From Ricordea florida (taxonomy: Eukaryota; Cnidaria; Anthozoa; Corallimorpharia; Ricordeidae), in assembly GCA_949710005.1 (NCBI GenBank), contig OX453275.1:14037299-14101298 (forward strand): a stretch of 64,000 nt of DNA, given 5' to 3'. Position 1 is the stretch's first letter, and every line of letters starts with the position of its first letter. The translations under genes were made by a program, and so were the position numbers. The notes under the pieces are model-generated. The model was not told the DNA's origin. It ran no database searches and saw only the letters and a list, made by a program, of their open reading frames with translations. Positions 53,101 through 64,000 of this stretch are shown in pieces.

Positions 53101-56100
53101 ATGAGTTCAAGTTCGAATAAGGGAAACACAAAGATTAGCGAATTGGCCCAACCGCACGCCGAAGGACACGAAATCCCCGAAAAATTCCAAGAATTCGAAG
53201 GTGCGACATCCGCAAAGGTGGACGGCGAGGTTAAAGAAAAACGCCAAAGAAAATTAACTGAAAAGGGGAAACAGTATAAAAAGGAGATCCTTGAATCCGA
53301 CCTGAAAGCAGCTAGCACTAGGATACGACAATATATCGAGAAAATAAGAAAATTGATCAGCTCAAACGAAGTTTCATCTGAGATTTTACAACTCGAAAGA
53401 GACGGTCTAGATCAAAGAAAGGAAGAATTCAATGATGCTCATCATGCACTTTATAATTTTCTTGACAATGAAGACGAAAAAGAGGCCCTATACCGATGGT
53501 TTGATATTCAAGACAGAGAGTGCATGGACTGCCGGATCAAATTAGCCGAACGAATTCAAGCCACAGAAAGGGCAAAGGCAAAGTCTGTTTCTTCAGGCAC
53601 CTCTAAAACCTCTAAAACCTCACGTAGAACCGGTTCATTTAGATCTTCAGCGGACTCAGTTCTTTCCAGAAGAGTCGAAGCAGCGACAAGAAAGGCGAAG
53701 CTAGAAGTCGAAATGAAATTCTTAGAACAGGAACTAGAGCTTAGGAGGCTCCAATTAATGAAGGACATTTCATTAGCGAACGCCGAAGAAGAAGCCATAA
53801 AAGGAATTTTAGAAGAAGGCAAGGGCAACTCAATTAGTGACCGGAAATTAATTAGTGAAATTGAAGGGAAGGAAAGTAAAAAAGATGTTGTAAAGGGATG
53901 CCAACTTAACCCCTCGACGCCGCCATTCATTCCCCAAGGCGCACCAAATCCGAGTACATTCGTCACGCAAGAATCTCAGCAAGTCATGCACAGTTTCTTC
54001 GATCAAAAAGACGAACGCAGTTCGACCGAGACGAGCGCCATTAAAGATTTGATCAAACTACAAGAAAAACAAACAGAGCTAAGCGCCCTAATAGCGAAAC
54101 AACAAAGAATTAGTTCCTTACCCGCACAAGAACCGCAAATTTTCAGCGGAAACATTTTGGATTATCCTGCCTTCATACAAGCATTTGAAGCAATCATCGA
54201 GAGTAGAGTAGACTCGAATAAGGACAGACTTTTCTTTCTTAACAAGTACACTGCTGGAAGGGCAAACGAAGCCGTTAAGGGTTTCGTGACGCTGAACACC
54301 GATGACGGATACATCGAAGCAAAGAAGTTACTAACAGAAAGGTTTGGCAATCCTTATAAAGTCGCCGAGAGGTACAAATCTCAGCTACGAGAATGGCCTA
54401 GGGTTCGAGACGGGGATAGCACAGGAATACAAGGCCTCTCCGACTTTCTAATTCGCTGCAAGGAGGTCATGAAGTCTATGAGATACATGGACGAGCTCAA
54501 TTCGACAGAAACACTCATACAAATCAGTGCAAAACTACCATCATACTCTGGCGTGAAATGGTGCCGACATGCGCGCGAGATAAGAGCCAAAACCAAGAGC
54601 GCGGTTACTTTCAGTGACCTTGTCGAGTTTGTGAAAGAAGAGGCTGAATTAGCAACAGATCCCGTTTTCTCCCCAAACAGTCTAAAGCGAGAGCGAAACA
54701 AAGACTCAAATAGAGACAGTATCCCAACGTCCTTTAAGAACCGCACAAGGCGTCCACCCTCGGCCAATAGCCTCTTAACTTCAGTTGGAGACACCAGTCA
54801 AAAATCAGCTCGATCATCAATGCGTTGTCTGTTGTGCCAAGGAAACCACAGTTTAGAAGAATGTGTTGAGTACTCAAAGAGGACTGTCCAAGAACGAGTG
54901 GCCTTCTTAAGATCGAAGGGCGTGTGCTTTGGTTGCCTTGAGAAGGGCCATTTATCAAGGTCCTGTGGGGCGAGGCTCAAATGTAAGAAATGCGCGAAAC
55001 TTCATCCCACGTCCCTCCATGAAGATCCAAAGAACAAGAAAGAACCCTCGAAGGAAAGCGATGCCGTCAATGAGTCCGGAATTCATGCAGTCAGCAATTG
55101 CGCAAGTTCCTCGGACATCACTGTCGTCAACTCCATGATATTACCTGTGTGGCTCCACCATAAGGATCGCCCACAATCCGAAGTATTGGTGTACGCTCTC
55201 TTAGATAATGCCAGCGACGCAACTTTCATTAAGACATCGACACTCAAGGACCTTGGTGTTGAGGGACCCGAGCTTAAGTTACAGTTATACACCATGCATG
55301 GAAGGGCAGAGATACCTGTACAGAAGGTAGATGGCTTGGTAGTTGAGCGTTTCGACAAGAAGTTGAAGATAGAGCTCCCTAAGGTATATTCACGCGATAG
55401 CATCCCGTCAAGAAGAAACCAGATCCCACGTCCAGAGACAGCGAACAAATGGCCACACCTTCAAAGAATAGAGAACAAGATCCCTCCCTACCAAGAAAAA
55501 CTAGAAGTCGGCATTCTAATTGGATGCAACTGCCCCCGAGCTATCAAACCACGTGAGGTGATAACTGGAAAGGCAGATGATCCATACGCCGTTAAGACAC
55601 TTCTTGGATGGGGGATCATCGGTCCAGTAACCCCAGTCAAAGAGCTGCTGAGTGAAATTGAAAATAGGGAGACAATTTGCCACAGAATCGTCACTCAAGA
55701 AATTGGAGGCACCAAACGTTTCGATAGCAAGTTCGTAATTAATGCCCAAACGAAAGAAATCATTAACCCCTATCATCTTAAAGAAATGTTCGAGCTTGAT
55801 TTCTCGGAAAGAAGCACTGGGGACCACGCGCTTTCTCAAGAAGAGAGAAAGTTTCTCGCAAGAGTGACAGAAAATATACGCCATCTGGAAGATAGACATT
55901 ATGAAATGCCCCTACCATTGAAAGACCCCAACACCAAGCTTCCAAACAATCGAGAGATGGCTCTACACCGCTTAAAACATCTTAAGAGAAGATTTATAGC
56001 TGATGAAAGGTACCGAAATGATTACGGAAGCTTTATGGACATGGTCATTCAAAACGGCTATGCCGAACTAGTTCCAACTGAGAGCAAGAAAGGAAATGAA

Positions 56101-59100
56101 AATAGTCAGCAAGTATGGTATATTCCACATCACGGGGTATACCACCCTAAAAAACCAAACAAGATCCGAGTGGTGTTTGACTGCTCTGCCGAGTTCAAAG
56201 GCGAATCGTTGAACAAACAGCTTCTACAAGGACCCGATATGACGAACAACTTGACAGGAGTTCTATGTAGATTTCGCAAGGAAGCCGTGGCGTTTATCTG
56301 CGACATAGAAGAAATGTTTCATCAAGTAAAGGTCAGCGAAGAGAACAGAGATTTGTTGCGCTTTCTCTGGAGGGAGAATGGCGACATTTATAGCGAACCA
56401 AAGGAATATCGAATGACCGTGCACTTGTTCGGAGCCACGTCTTCTCCAGGCTGCTCCAACTTCGCCCTGAAGTCTACCGCGAATGATAACGAAGAAATGA
56501 TTGGTTCCGCAGCAGCTAACTTCCTTCGAGAGGACTTCTACGTCGACGATGGACTTAAGTCAGTGCCAACGGTGAAAGAAGCTGTGAAACTGATCAAAGA
56601 CGCGAAGGAGATGTGCAAGAGAGGAGGTTTTAATCTGCACAAGTTTATCTCCAACAGTAAAGAAGTCATTCACAGCATACCGATCAAGGACAGAGCGGAA
56701 GACATCAAGAATCTAGACCTAGATCAAGATATTCTTCCTGTAGAACGTGCACTCGGGATTCAGTGGTGTATTGAGAATGACTCCTTTAACTTTCGCATCA
56801 CGTTAAAGGACAAACCATGCACAAGAAGAGGGATATTATCAACGGTGAGCTCCATTTTCGACCCACTCGGCTTTGTGGCACCTCTTCTATTGAAAGGCAA
56901 GAAGATATTGCAAGAGTTGTGTAAGGAAGATACTGGATGGGACGACCCTATCCCAGATTTAGCAAAGGCAAAATGGGAGAAATGGAGGTCAGAACTACAT
57001 CTTCTACAAGAATTTTCCGTTCCAAGGTGCTACAAACCTAAGAACTTTGGTCACGTGACTCAAACAGAATTACATCACTTCTCGGACGCAAGCAACGAAG
57101 GGTATGGTCAGTGCTCCTACCAGCGGCTCATCAATAGTCAAGGCCAGATTCACTGTTCGTTCGTTCTTGGAAAATCAAGAGTCACGCCACTGAAAGCAGT
57201 GACTATTCCAAGACTCGAATTAACAGCCGCTGTCACCTCCGCAAGAGTCGGTGACCAACTAAGAAGGGAACTACCACTAGAAAATGTGGAAGAAACCTTC
57301 TGGGCAGACAGCAAGGTGATACTAGGCTACATAGCCAACGAGTCCAAAAGGTTCCACGTGTACGTAGCTAATCGTGTCCAGGAAATCCAAGAGAAATCCT
57401 CTCCAAAGCAGTGGAGGTACGTCGAAACAGAATTGAACCCAGCAGACGATGCATCACGTGGTCTCCATGCCAGAAATATCCAGAAATCTAGGTGGATACT
57501 TGGACCTGAGTTCTTATGGAAAAGTGAAGACCAGTGGCCTGATTCCATGAAGACAAAACAGATGATTGCCGAAGAACCATCCGAACAAGATCCTGAAGTA
57601 AGAAGGGTGGTCGCCATGGCAACAACGGCCTTTGTTCCACGAGAAGATCTTGTGGACCGCATCAAATACTTCTCTGACTGGTTTCGTGCGAAGAAATCTG
57701 TTGCACTCTGCATTCTCTACATCCAGAAATTGAAACGTCGATTGGAAGAAAGGAAAGAGCGTATATGTGACAAACGCTCACTGCATCTCATAAAGGGAGA
57801 TAAAGATGCAGATCACCCTCGTGTAACAGTGAAAGAACTACAGCACGCTGCAACAGTTATAATCAAGGCCATTCAAGCCACCACATTTAAAAAGGACTTA
57901 GAATCACTGCTGAAGAACCAACACTTACAAGATACCAAAGGATCATCAAATAAAGGAAATGCGACCCTGCTGCAGAGACTTGACCCGTTTTTGGACCAAG
58001 ACGGCGTACTACGCGTGGGTGGCCGTATACGACGAGCAAACATGGAAGAGGACATCAAGTTTCCTATCTTACTACCAAGGGATACCCACATCACAAAGTT
58101 ACTGGTACAGCACTTTCATGAGAAATGCAAGCATCAAGGAAGAACAACGACGCTTAATGAAATAAGATCAAATGGTTACTGGATCATTGGCGGAACCTCT
58201 TCAGTATCGCGCTACATCTTAAGGTGCGTGACATGTCGGAGGCTTCGAGGCCCTACTCAATCACAGAAGATGTCTGACCTGCCGGAAGACAGACTCCACC
58301 AAGCGCCACCATTCACTTATTGCGCCGTGGACTATTTTGGACCTTGGATTATTAAAGACAAGCGAAAGGAGTTGAAAAGATATGGTGTCCTATTCACATG
58401 TATGGCATCAAGGGCCATACATCTAGAGATCGCTCACAGTCTCGAGACAGATTCGTTTATTAATGCTCTTCGCCGCTTCATCTGTCGTCGAGGTCCCATT
58501 CGACAGATGAGAAGTGACCAAGGCACTAACTTCGTGGGTGCGAAGAAGGAACTTTAAAAAGCCCTCGGTGAACTGGACCATGACAAGATTGGAAGAGAGC
58601 TTCTCCGAAACAATTGTGATTGGTTCAGTTTTAAGATGAATGTTCCCTCCGCCAGCCACATGGGAGGTGTTTGGGAACGCCTGATTCGAAGTGTCCGTAA
58701 TGTGCTGTCAGTATTACTGGACAACAATGGAACGCAACTAGATGATGAATCGCTCAGTACCTTTATGTGTGAGGCAGAAGCCGTCATCAACAGTAGACCC
58801 CTCACAGTGGATGGCCTACGGGACCCAGACTCGTTAAGCCCCCTCACGCCAAACCATTTGCTGACGATGAAGTCGAAGATCGTGCTTCCGCCCCCAGGAA
58901 AGTTTCAGGATACCGATAAGTACTCCAAAAGACGTTGGAGACGTGTTCAGCATCTTGCGAATCAGTTCTGGTGTCGTTGGAGGAAGGAATTCTTGCAGTC
59001 CCTTCAACTACGTCAAAAATGGCTGAAGCCGCAGCGAGATCTTAGAAGTGACGACATCGTCTTGATTAAAGATGATTGCATCGCTCGCAATCACTGGGAG

Positions 59101-59310
59101 TTGGCCCGCGTTGTGGAGACCAATCAAAGTAAGGATGGCCGCGTGCGCACTGTGCAGCTCATCCTTGCAGATCCGCACATCGATTCAAGGGGAGTACGTA
59201 CCAGAGCAGTTAGGCGGCTTGAGAGGCCAATACACAAGCTGGTTTTCCTGATGTCAGGAAGCGAAGCTGAGGAGCAACAACCGGGGTGTATCCCCGCCAA
59301 GGAGCCATGA
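53101..59310 (+). pseudogene. BEL/Pao gag-pol polyprotein with one in-frame stop
   Basis: Single frame of 2,069 codons broken only by a TAA at 58,555-58,557 in the integrase. Order: coiled-coil Gag N-terminus (1-300); Pao-type gag domain (about 338-510); Cys-rich zinc knuckles (about 573-643, CLLCQGNHSLEEC, CFGCLEKGHLSRSC); aspartic protease (LLDNASDATF, about 700); reverse transcriptase (about 1,020-1,200, active site YVDDG at 1,145); RNase H (HFSDASNEGYG, about 1,325); integrase zinc region (about 1,672-1,713), DYFGPW and RSDQGTNF aspartates, then, past the stop, GVWERLIR with the catalytic Glu and a C-terminal domain. With LTRs almost identical, the stop must be recent, or this copy was made in trans. 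Confidence 0.95.
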
Positions 59311-59384
59311 ACTTTGTAGCTAAGTTTATCACTAATTACTGATTTAGTTAAGAATAGTGAAATTGGACAATTTCAGGGGAGCCA

Positions 59385-60083
59385 TGTAACGACCGCTAAA
59401 CGGTCCTTTGTAGTCTAAAATTAATAACGCGTTTTTGTTTGCAATACAAAGAACAATTAAGTCTTTTGTCTTGATTTCGTACTCAAAACCACGTACGCAC
59501 TTTTAGTTTAGTGCAGTCGCTTCCCGCCTTCGTAGTCGATACTAAGAACACAAGAATAAGCAAGCCACAAGAGGCAATCGCAGGACCGATATGTAAGTCA
59601 GGAAACTTCTTCTTTTGCTTAGTTTTCCATAGAATTTAAGTGTTTAGTTTGTCGCCCTTTTCTTTCTTGTAGTCACAGTCATTTGGAAATATGTCGATGT
59701 TCTTATCCTTTGCGTTAGCGTAGTATTTCCCGTAAGTGACTTGCTAAGATTAGTTTTCACTCCAAAGGCCTCTTGGAGTATTTTAAGTAGTATAAGTGAA
59801 TTTCAGTGTTGCGTTACCGGCAAGAAATTGCCGTACGCTAAATTATTCTGCTAGAACAAAGCTTACCCTTAGATAGTCTTTAGTTTATTCTTTATGTTTA
59901 TCGAATTTTCAGTTTACGGCTTTCAACGATTTACTGCTCGATGTCAAGGGATTAAAGTGAAGAAATGTAATCTACATCTGGGTGGTTAATCGCGAGCCCG
60001 TAACGTAGTCCTTTAACTTAAGTTATCGAAACCAAGCCGGCCACGACACCTCTTGAAACTCTTGAGAGTCGCCCGCCGCTACA
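59385..60083 (+). repeat. 3' LTR of BEL/Pao element
   Basis: 699 bp, essentially identical to 52,332-53,030. It is preceded by caggggagcca (59,374-59,384), a possible polypurine tract, and followed by GCTAG. Confidence 0.95.
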
Positions 60084-60111
60084 GCTAGACTTTGACGATT
60101 ATGAACTAAAC

Positions 60112-60970
60112 GATGTTATATTTCAGGGAGTATAAGAAATTCGGGGTCCTCATACCGTGGGTAGGTTCGCCTGCAGATATAACGTCAAGCTACCCAGATT
60201 TAACCCTACGGTTTTTTCAACTAGGTTCAGAAGCAGTTTATGCATTTTGCCAGCACTGGAGATTTTCTAACAATCGGCTGTATCCCCAAGTCCGCCTCAT
60301 TATTAGAGTAAAGCATTTGGAGCTGTCCCTCAATTCTAATATTGTGGGGATAGTTTTTTAATCTTAATTCTAATAGTCCCTTAGGTGTACCTCTCCAAGT
60401 TCCAGGGTCTATTCGTCGAAGGGAAAGCGCGCAACTTTCTCTTCGGCTCCAAATCGTGAACTTCGAAGTTCAGCGCTTAGAATCGATTTTAGCCGCCCCA
60501 GGCCTCCTGTTCCCTGACAGGGTATTACTCATTGCTCCCTGACAAATGTAGTTCTTGCGCATAGACGTTTACTTACTTGTTGCAGATACAGATTCCCAGG
60601 GTTTTCACATCAACTGTCTTGTATTGTTTTTTCATTTCATTCTTTGATCCTAGCCCGCTAAGGTTCGCTATGTTTGCTTAGCGTCCTGCCTGTACTTCCC
60701 TTATATTATTTGCGATTTAATTAATTAGACTCATCAAAGACTCGCATGTATGTCTTGTCTGTGTTCCCTACTTACAATAATTTAGATATCGTGTTATGAT
60801 CTTTTTTGTCTCCTCAGATGTTTTTTCTCTGAGGGTTTCTGGCGAGATCAGGTGACGCCAGGAGATGGATTTATCCAGGGTCTCACGGACAGATTGAAAA
60901 TCATGGTCCCGTGCTCTAAAGCCTATGGCACTTCCTTTTAGTATCACCAAGCATTCCATTTAATGACATT
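60112..60970. other. residual stretch of the tyrosine-recombinase retroelement, uncharacterised
   Basis: A plus-strand open frame at 60,113-60,361 (82 codons, LGSEAVYAFCQHW) and a minus-strand one at 60,959-60,768 are not recognised. By position between the DIRS reverse-transcriptase part and the recombinase they may be decayed element coding or foreign sequence. Confidence 0.35.
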
Positions 60971-60979
60971 TCTAGAGTT

Positions 60980-61430
60980 AGAGGAAAGGATTTTTCTTTC
61001 CATGAAGGCTGCATGGTAATTCAGGTGGACAAACCTAAGAATGACCAGCTCCGCAGAGGGAAAGAAGTAGTTTTATCTGAGCTGTTTAGCCCCGCATGTC
61101 GCGTCAGCCTACTAAAGAGGTACTTAGACAAATTCCACTTTCCCCCATTTGGCCCATTTCCAAAGGGAGGGGTTTTTTGCAAGTCAGTCTTCCTAGATAG
61201 GCCTATCAGCTACTGCCGTATTCGGGATGTATTCCGACGGGACTGGAAAAAATTGAGGCTGACCCATCTAAGTTCGGTCTTCGTTCCCTCCGTTCGCGCG
61301 GGGCCGCCTCGGCGACTAATAATGGAATTAACGATTATTTTTCAGCGTCATGGCAGCTGGAAAATGCTTACATCGATGATAGCATCTAGCAGAAAAAAAA
61401 AAGAAAAATCACAATTTGTAAGTTTCTGGG
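60980..61430 (+). pseudogene. DIRS/Ngaro-type tyrosine recombinase, C-terminal part, frameshifted
   Basis: An open frame with VDKPKNDQLRRGKEVVL and CRVSLLKRYLDKF, then RPISYCRIRDVFRRDW. After a one-base shift near 61,255 it continues SLRSRGAAS (the H-x-L-R-x-G-G box, with the box His apparently replaced) and ENAYIDDS, which should carry the nucleophilic Tyr. This recombinase inserts DIRS/PAT/Ngaro retroelements in place of a DDE integrase. The catalytic His change and the frameshift make it inactive. Confidence 0.75.
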
Positions 61431-61489
61431 GTTAATTGTTTATTTTTGCGTTCCCTTTCTCATGCGCCCAATACTTTGTCGCTCTATCA

Positions 61490-61548
61490 GTTTGGGTTGG
61501 TTCTTTCCAGGCCCTCCCCAAATAAACTTATTTGCCTATCAACTGTGT
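61490..61548 (+). repeat. split direct repeat B1
   Basis: About 57 bp (GTTTGGGTTGGTTCTT, then AGGCCCTCCCCAAATAAACT) that recur at 62,998-63,054 with one or two changes. Contains AATAAA, so probably the 3' end-processing region. Confidence 0.7.
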
Positions 61549-61576
61549 GTTCATTCGTTGTGAAGTGGAGACAAAA

Positions 61577-61791
61577 TATGTTATTTCTGACGAATGAGCT
61601 TGCGAAGAAGGCTGAAATAAATATTTTGCCGGCACGGAAATAACGGGCCGGCCTGGGCTCCAGGCCCGTGCATCATGGGTAGGAATGAAGGGATATATAA
61701 GAGGGAGTGTAGCATGTAATAGTCATCTAGGCCTCTGAATCAACCCTTGGCCTATTCAGAACTCCGTTTGATTTTTCATTACTGTTTCTCA
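61577..61791 (+). repeat. split direct repeat A2
   Basis: Direct copy of A1 (51,388-51,597) with a small insertion (cttggccta) near 61,748. Lies 30 bp after B1, giving the order A1 - genes - B1 - A2 - B2. Confidence 0.75.
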
Positions 61792-61799
61792 GGTATTGT

Positions 61800-62080
61800 T
61801 AATACACTATCGACAGTCTTACTTTTGTAAAGCCTCCGTAGGAAAGGCTACCAACCACTGGAGCATGAGTCATGGTTCCTACCCAGATTCCTGCACATTT
61901 TTCCCCGCAGGGGTTTTTTATGGCAGGTTTTTTCTGGCCTCCGTACAAACCGCATTTGCTTTGTTAGCGGTTGCTCAGCTCTACTAGTTCTTTAAGACTT
62001 TAAGTTCGTTTTCTTCTTGAATTTTTGTACTTTAGGTTTATATTGTACTTAATTATTGTAAGTCGAACTTGATTTTCTCT
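61800..62080. other. non-coding part between A2 and the minisatellite
   Basis: No gene recognised. It belongs by position to the retroelement's internal region between A2 and B2. Confidence 0.35.
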
Positions 62081-62710
62081 AGCCTAACTGGCGCAAAGCT
62101 TGAGAGCTTATATGGGAGAGCTTATATGGGGATGTATGCCAAGACGGCCTGTTAATATTATAGTTTACTGTAATATAATGTCGGAGTTGATGTTCCCTAG
62201 CCCAACTGGCACAAAGCTTGAGAACTTATATGGGGATGTAGGCCAAGACAGCCTGTTAATATTATAGTTTATTGGAATATAATGTCGGAGTTGATGTTCC
62301 CTAGCCCAACTGGCACAAAGCTTGAGAACTTATATGGTGATGTAGGCCAAGACAGCCTGTTAATATTATAGTTTACTGTAACGTCGGAGTTGATGTTTTC
62401 CAGCCTAACTGGCACAAAGCTTGAGAACGTAAGTGGTGATGTACGCCAGACAGCCTGTTAATATTATAGTTTACTGTAATTTCAGAGTTGATGTTCCCCA
62501 GCCTAACTGGTATGACATGTTTGAACATGGGGTTTTTTGGTCCAAAGTGATGGACACCCAAGCCTAACTGGCGTAATATGTTTGCGTACGGGGTTTTGTG
62601 TCCAAAGTTGTGGACACCCCAGCCTAACTGGCGTGATATTGGTTTGTGTATGGGGTTTTCTGTCCAAAGTTGTGGACTCCCCAGCCTAACTGGCACGATC
62701 TGCTATATAG
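62080..62710 (+). repeat. two-tier minisatellite, units of about 100 and 60 bp
   Basis: A shared word, (ag)cctaactgg or cccaactgg, recurs at about 62,082, 62,199, 62,303, 62,402, 62,501, 62,561, 62,621 and 62,683. The first four intervals are about 117, 104, 99 and 99 bp (unit with gcctgttaatattatag and gttgatgttcc). The later intervals are 60-62 bp (unit with ggggtttt and gtccaaagttgtggac). It lies inside the A2-B2 interval. Confidence 0.85.
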
Positions 62711-62997
62711 GGATTAGTCCAAAGTTATGGACAAACTGTAGTTTTATACACGTTATATTTGTATACACAGGAGAGTTTGGTCCTAAGTTTAGTCTGCGTT
62801 ATGTTCATGCACATTCTACATGGAAATGTAATACGATCGTCATATACAAATTGAATTCACATCTACGTTGAAGATGGACTTCTTACAAGAATCCACAAGA
62901 ACAGATTACACAAGTGGTCGGCGATAGGAATCTATACCCGTCAACGAACAGTAATTGAGCGAGTTGTGTAGATTTCTTGTTCATGTACACGTCTCGA

Positions 62998-63054
62998 GTT
63001 TGGGTTGGTTCTTCCCAGGCCCTCCCCAAATAAACTTATTTGCCTATCAACTGT
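62998..63054 (+). repeat. split direct repeat B2, right end of the retroelement
   Basis: Second copy of B1. After it the sequence departs and a C-run follows (about 63,062-63,074). Confidence 0.65.
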
Positions 63055-63543
63055 CAACCTATCCCCCCCCCCCCTTACCTTTAGGTGACTGACAAAAGTG
63101 CGACCCTCCCCTCACTACTATTGGTATGGTATTGCTATGGTATTAAGCTCCATGCTGAAGAAACCTCAGAACGTTTCTCTTGTGAACGCAAAGTGTTTGA
63201 ATACAAATATATCTCGATATTGAATGTGTGCGCGCTGAAACAAGGAAAACACGAACAATCAGTGTGGGATATTTACGTTTTATAGCTGAAGTTTGAATAT
63301 GGAAGTATAAACCTTGACTATTATAAAAGTTTTGAACATAAAATACACGCGCTTCTTTCTTCGACTAGCCGGCATTGCTGTTTGTTATTTTAACATTTAA
63401 GGTTTATTTGTTTAGCATGCGAAATCTGCCTCTCAAAAACAAATATTTCTTACATTTCCGAATTCTGTTAAAGGCAGACAGGCTTCTGTGGGAAAAGGAA
63501 ACGTCTCGCACACGATTGCAGCATCATTAAAAACTTACCTATG
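63055..63543. other. non-coding stretch with poly-C run
   Basis: Begins with a homopolymer of about 13 C. No supported gene or repeat beyond that. Confidence 0.4.
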
Positions 63544-64000
63544 AAGCCAAACATCATTTAAGGGAAAGAAAGATGAGAAAGTGAAGGTGGTGAAGGGACA
63601 TATTGGCAGTAAGATTTTGACTTGCATTGTGCAGGACAGTCAGAACAACATTCAGCCAGCCTCTGACTCAAATTCAGAGTCTGACAGTGACAGTGACAGG
63701 GTAGAGCGCATTGTTGGATCTACAAGTACCTCGTCAGAACCAAACGGCACAGGAGATCAGGCATTAGATAGCCAACAGCAAGAAGCTGAAGAAACGATAC
63801 CTGTGTCAAGCACTTCTCGTTACAGACGAAAAAGGACACGAGTCCTCCGAGAAAACTATGTGCCATGGCATAATATACATGCAGAAATGGTTAAGGTTAC
63901 ACAATACCTTCGCGGGTGTCCTTCGGAAAAAAATTCGTACGCGCGTTGTTTTAAAGTAAACTACCACAAACTATATATCAATAGAAAGGTAAAGAACTGT
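63544..64000 (+). CDS. partial open frame, possible host exon, runs off the window
   Basis: A frame open for about 150 codons from just after a stop near 63,542 to the window edge, without an early ATG. It contains a Ser/Asp run (SDSNSESDSDSD), a Ser/Thr-rich part, then a basic segment (RYRRKRTRVLRENYVPWH). No frame break or recognised mobile-element domain. The missing start suits an internal or terminal exon. No family recognised. Confidence 0.35.

Larger units (their letters stand above)
52125..60110 (-). pseudogene. L1-like LINE reverse-transcriptase fragment, split by BEL/Pao
   Basis: On the minus strand 52,331-52,125 encodes SIRENDDIQGIVV and then SFADDPTAFL, the F/YADD active site and its approach in L1-type reverse transcriptases. 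The coding sequence continues upstream beyond the BEL element at about 60,110-60,089. Fragmentary, roughly 75 residues. It sits inside the tyrosine-recombinase retroelement, so it inserted there before BEL. Confidence 0.6.

Noticed and set aside
53085..58094. Minus-strand open frames of up to 137 codons opposite the BEL/Pao polyprotein
   Set aside because: Antisense shadows of the BEL frame; no independent support.
62080..62710. CRISPR-like array
   Set aside because: The repeats are long, adjacent and without unique spacers, and the genome is eukaryotic; this is a minisatellite.

Overview
The window is repeat-rich, AT-rich eukaryotic DNA. It most likely comes from a non-bilaterian animal, probably an anthozoan cnidarian; that is inferred from the mix of retroelements, Harbinger/CACTA/Helentron-like DNA transposons and a large Polinton-like element, not from a marker gene. 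No complete ordinary host gene is visible. An open frame with a Ser/Asp-rich stretch runs off the right edge (63544-64000) and may be a host exon.

Layout. 1-6.3 kb: mostly non-coding, with a tRNA-like sequence, a rearranged LINE fragment (2.29-2.82 kb) and small inverted-repeat elements. 6.33-9.30 kb: a decayed CR1/L2-like LINE on the minus strand. 9.79-14.41 kb: a complete Ty3/gypsy element with two LTRs, target duplication ATCGT and an open gag-pol frame. 14.6-49.04 kb: a tandem array of about 4.0-kb units. Its first unit is split at 18,038 by a 24,055-bp Polinton/Maverick-like element (18,039-42,093). 49.05-50.9 kb: a broken PIF/Harbinger copy and a second small element. 51.39-63.05 kb: a tyrosine-recombinase (DIRS/PAT/Ngaro-type) retroelement with split direct repeats, interrupted by an L1-like fragment that is itself split by a very young BEL/Pao element (52,332-60,083).

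The Polinton-like element is the centrepiece. Its ends are proven by a 5-bp target duplication (ACATA) and by an empty copy of the same site in the neighbouring tandem unit (46,084-46,088). Its terminal inverted repeats are both exactly 227 bp and end at an ATG on each side. Between them lie a family-B DNA polymerase with SAP-like N-terminal motifs, a convergent retroviral-type integrase, a candidate double jelly-roll capsid protein, an FtsK/A32-type packaging ATPase, about ten small unrecognised proteins (several with membrane segments), a small zinc-ribbon protein, and a minus-strand protein of nine 18-residue Cys/His repeats. The genes are packed with gaps of 2-35 bp into blocks. Each block ends 14-18 bp after a stop codon in a perfect 25-26-nt hairpin whose stem sequence usually differs from block to block. 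I consider this the most interesting signal in the window.

The element is dead. It carries frameshifts and stops and has been hit by at least five later insertions: a Helentron-like element in the polymerase, a CACTA element, two head-to-head Harbinger elements, a solo LTR and a small palindromic element. For the CACTA, Harbinger and solo-LTR insertions the host frame is continuous once the insert and one target copy are set aside.
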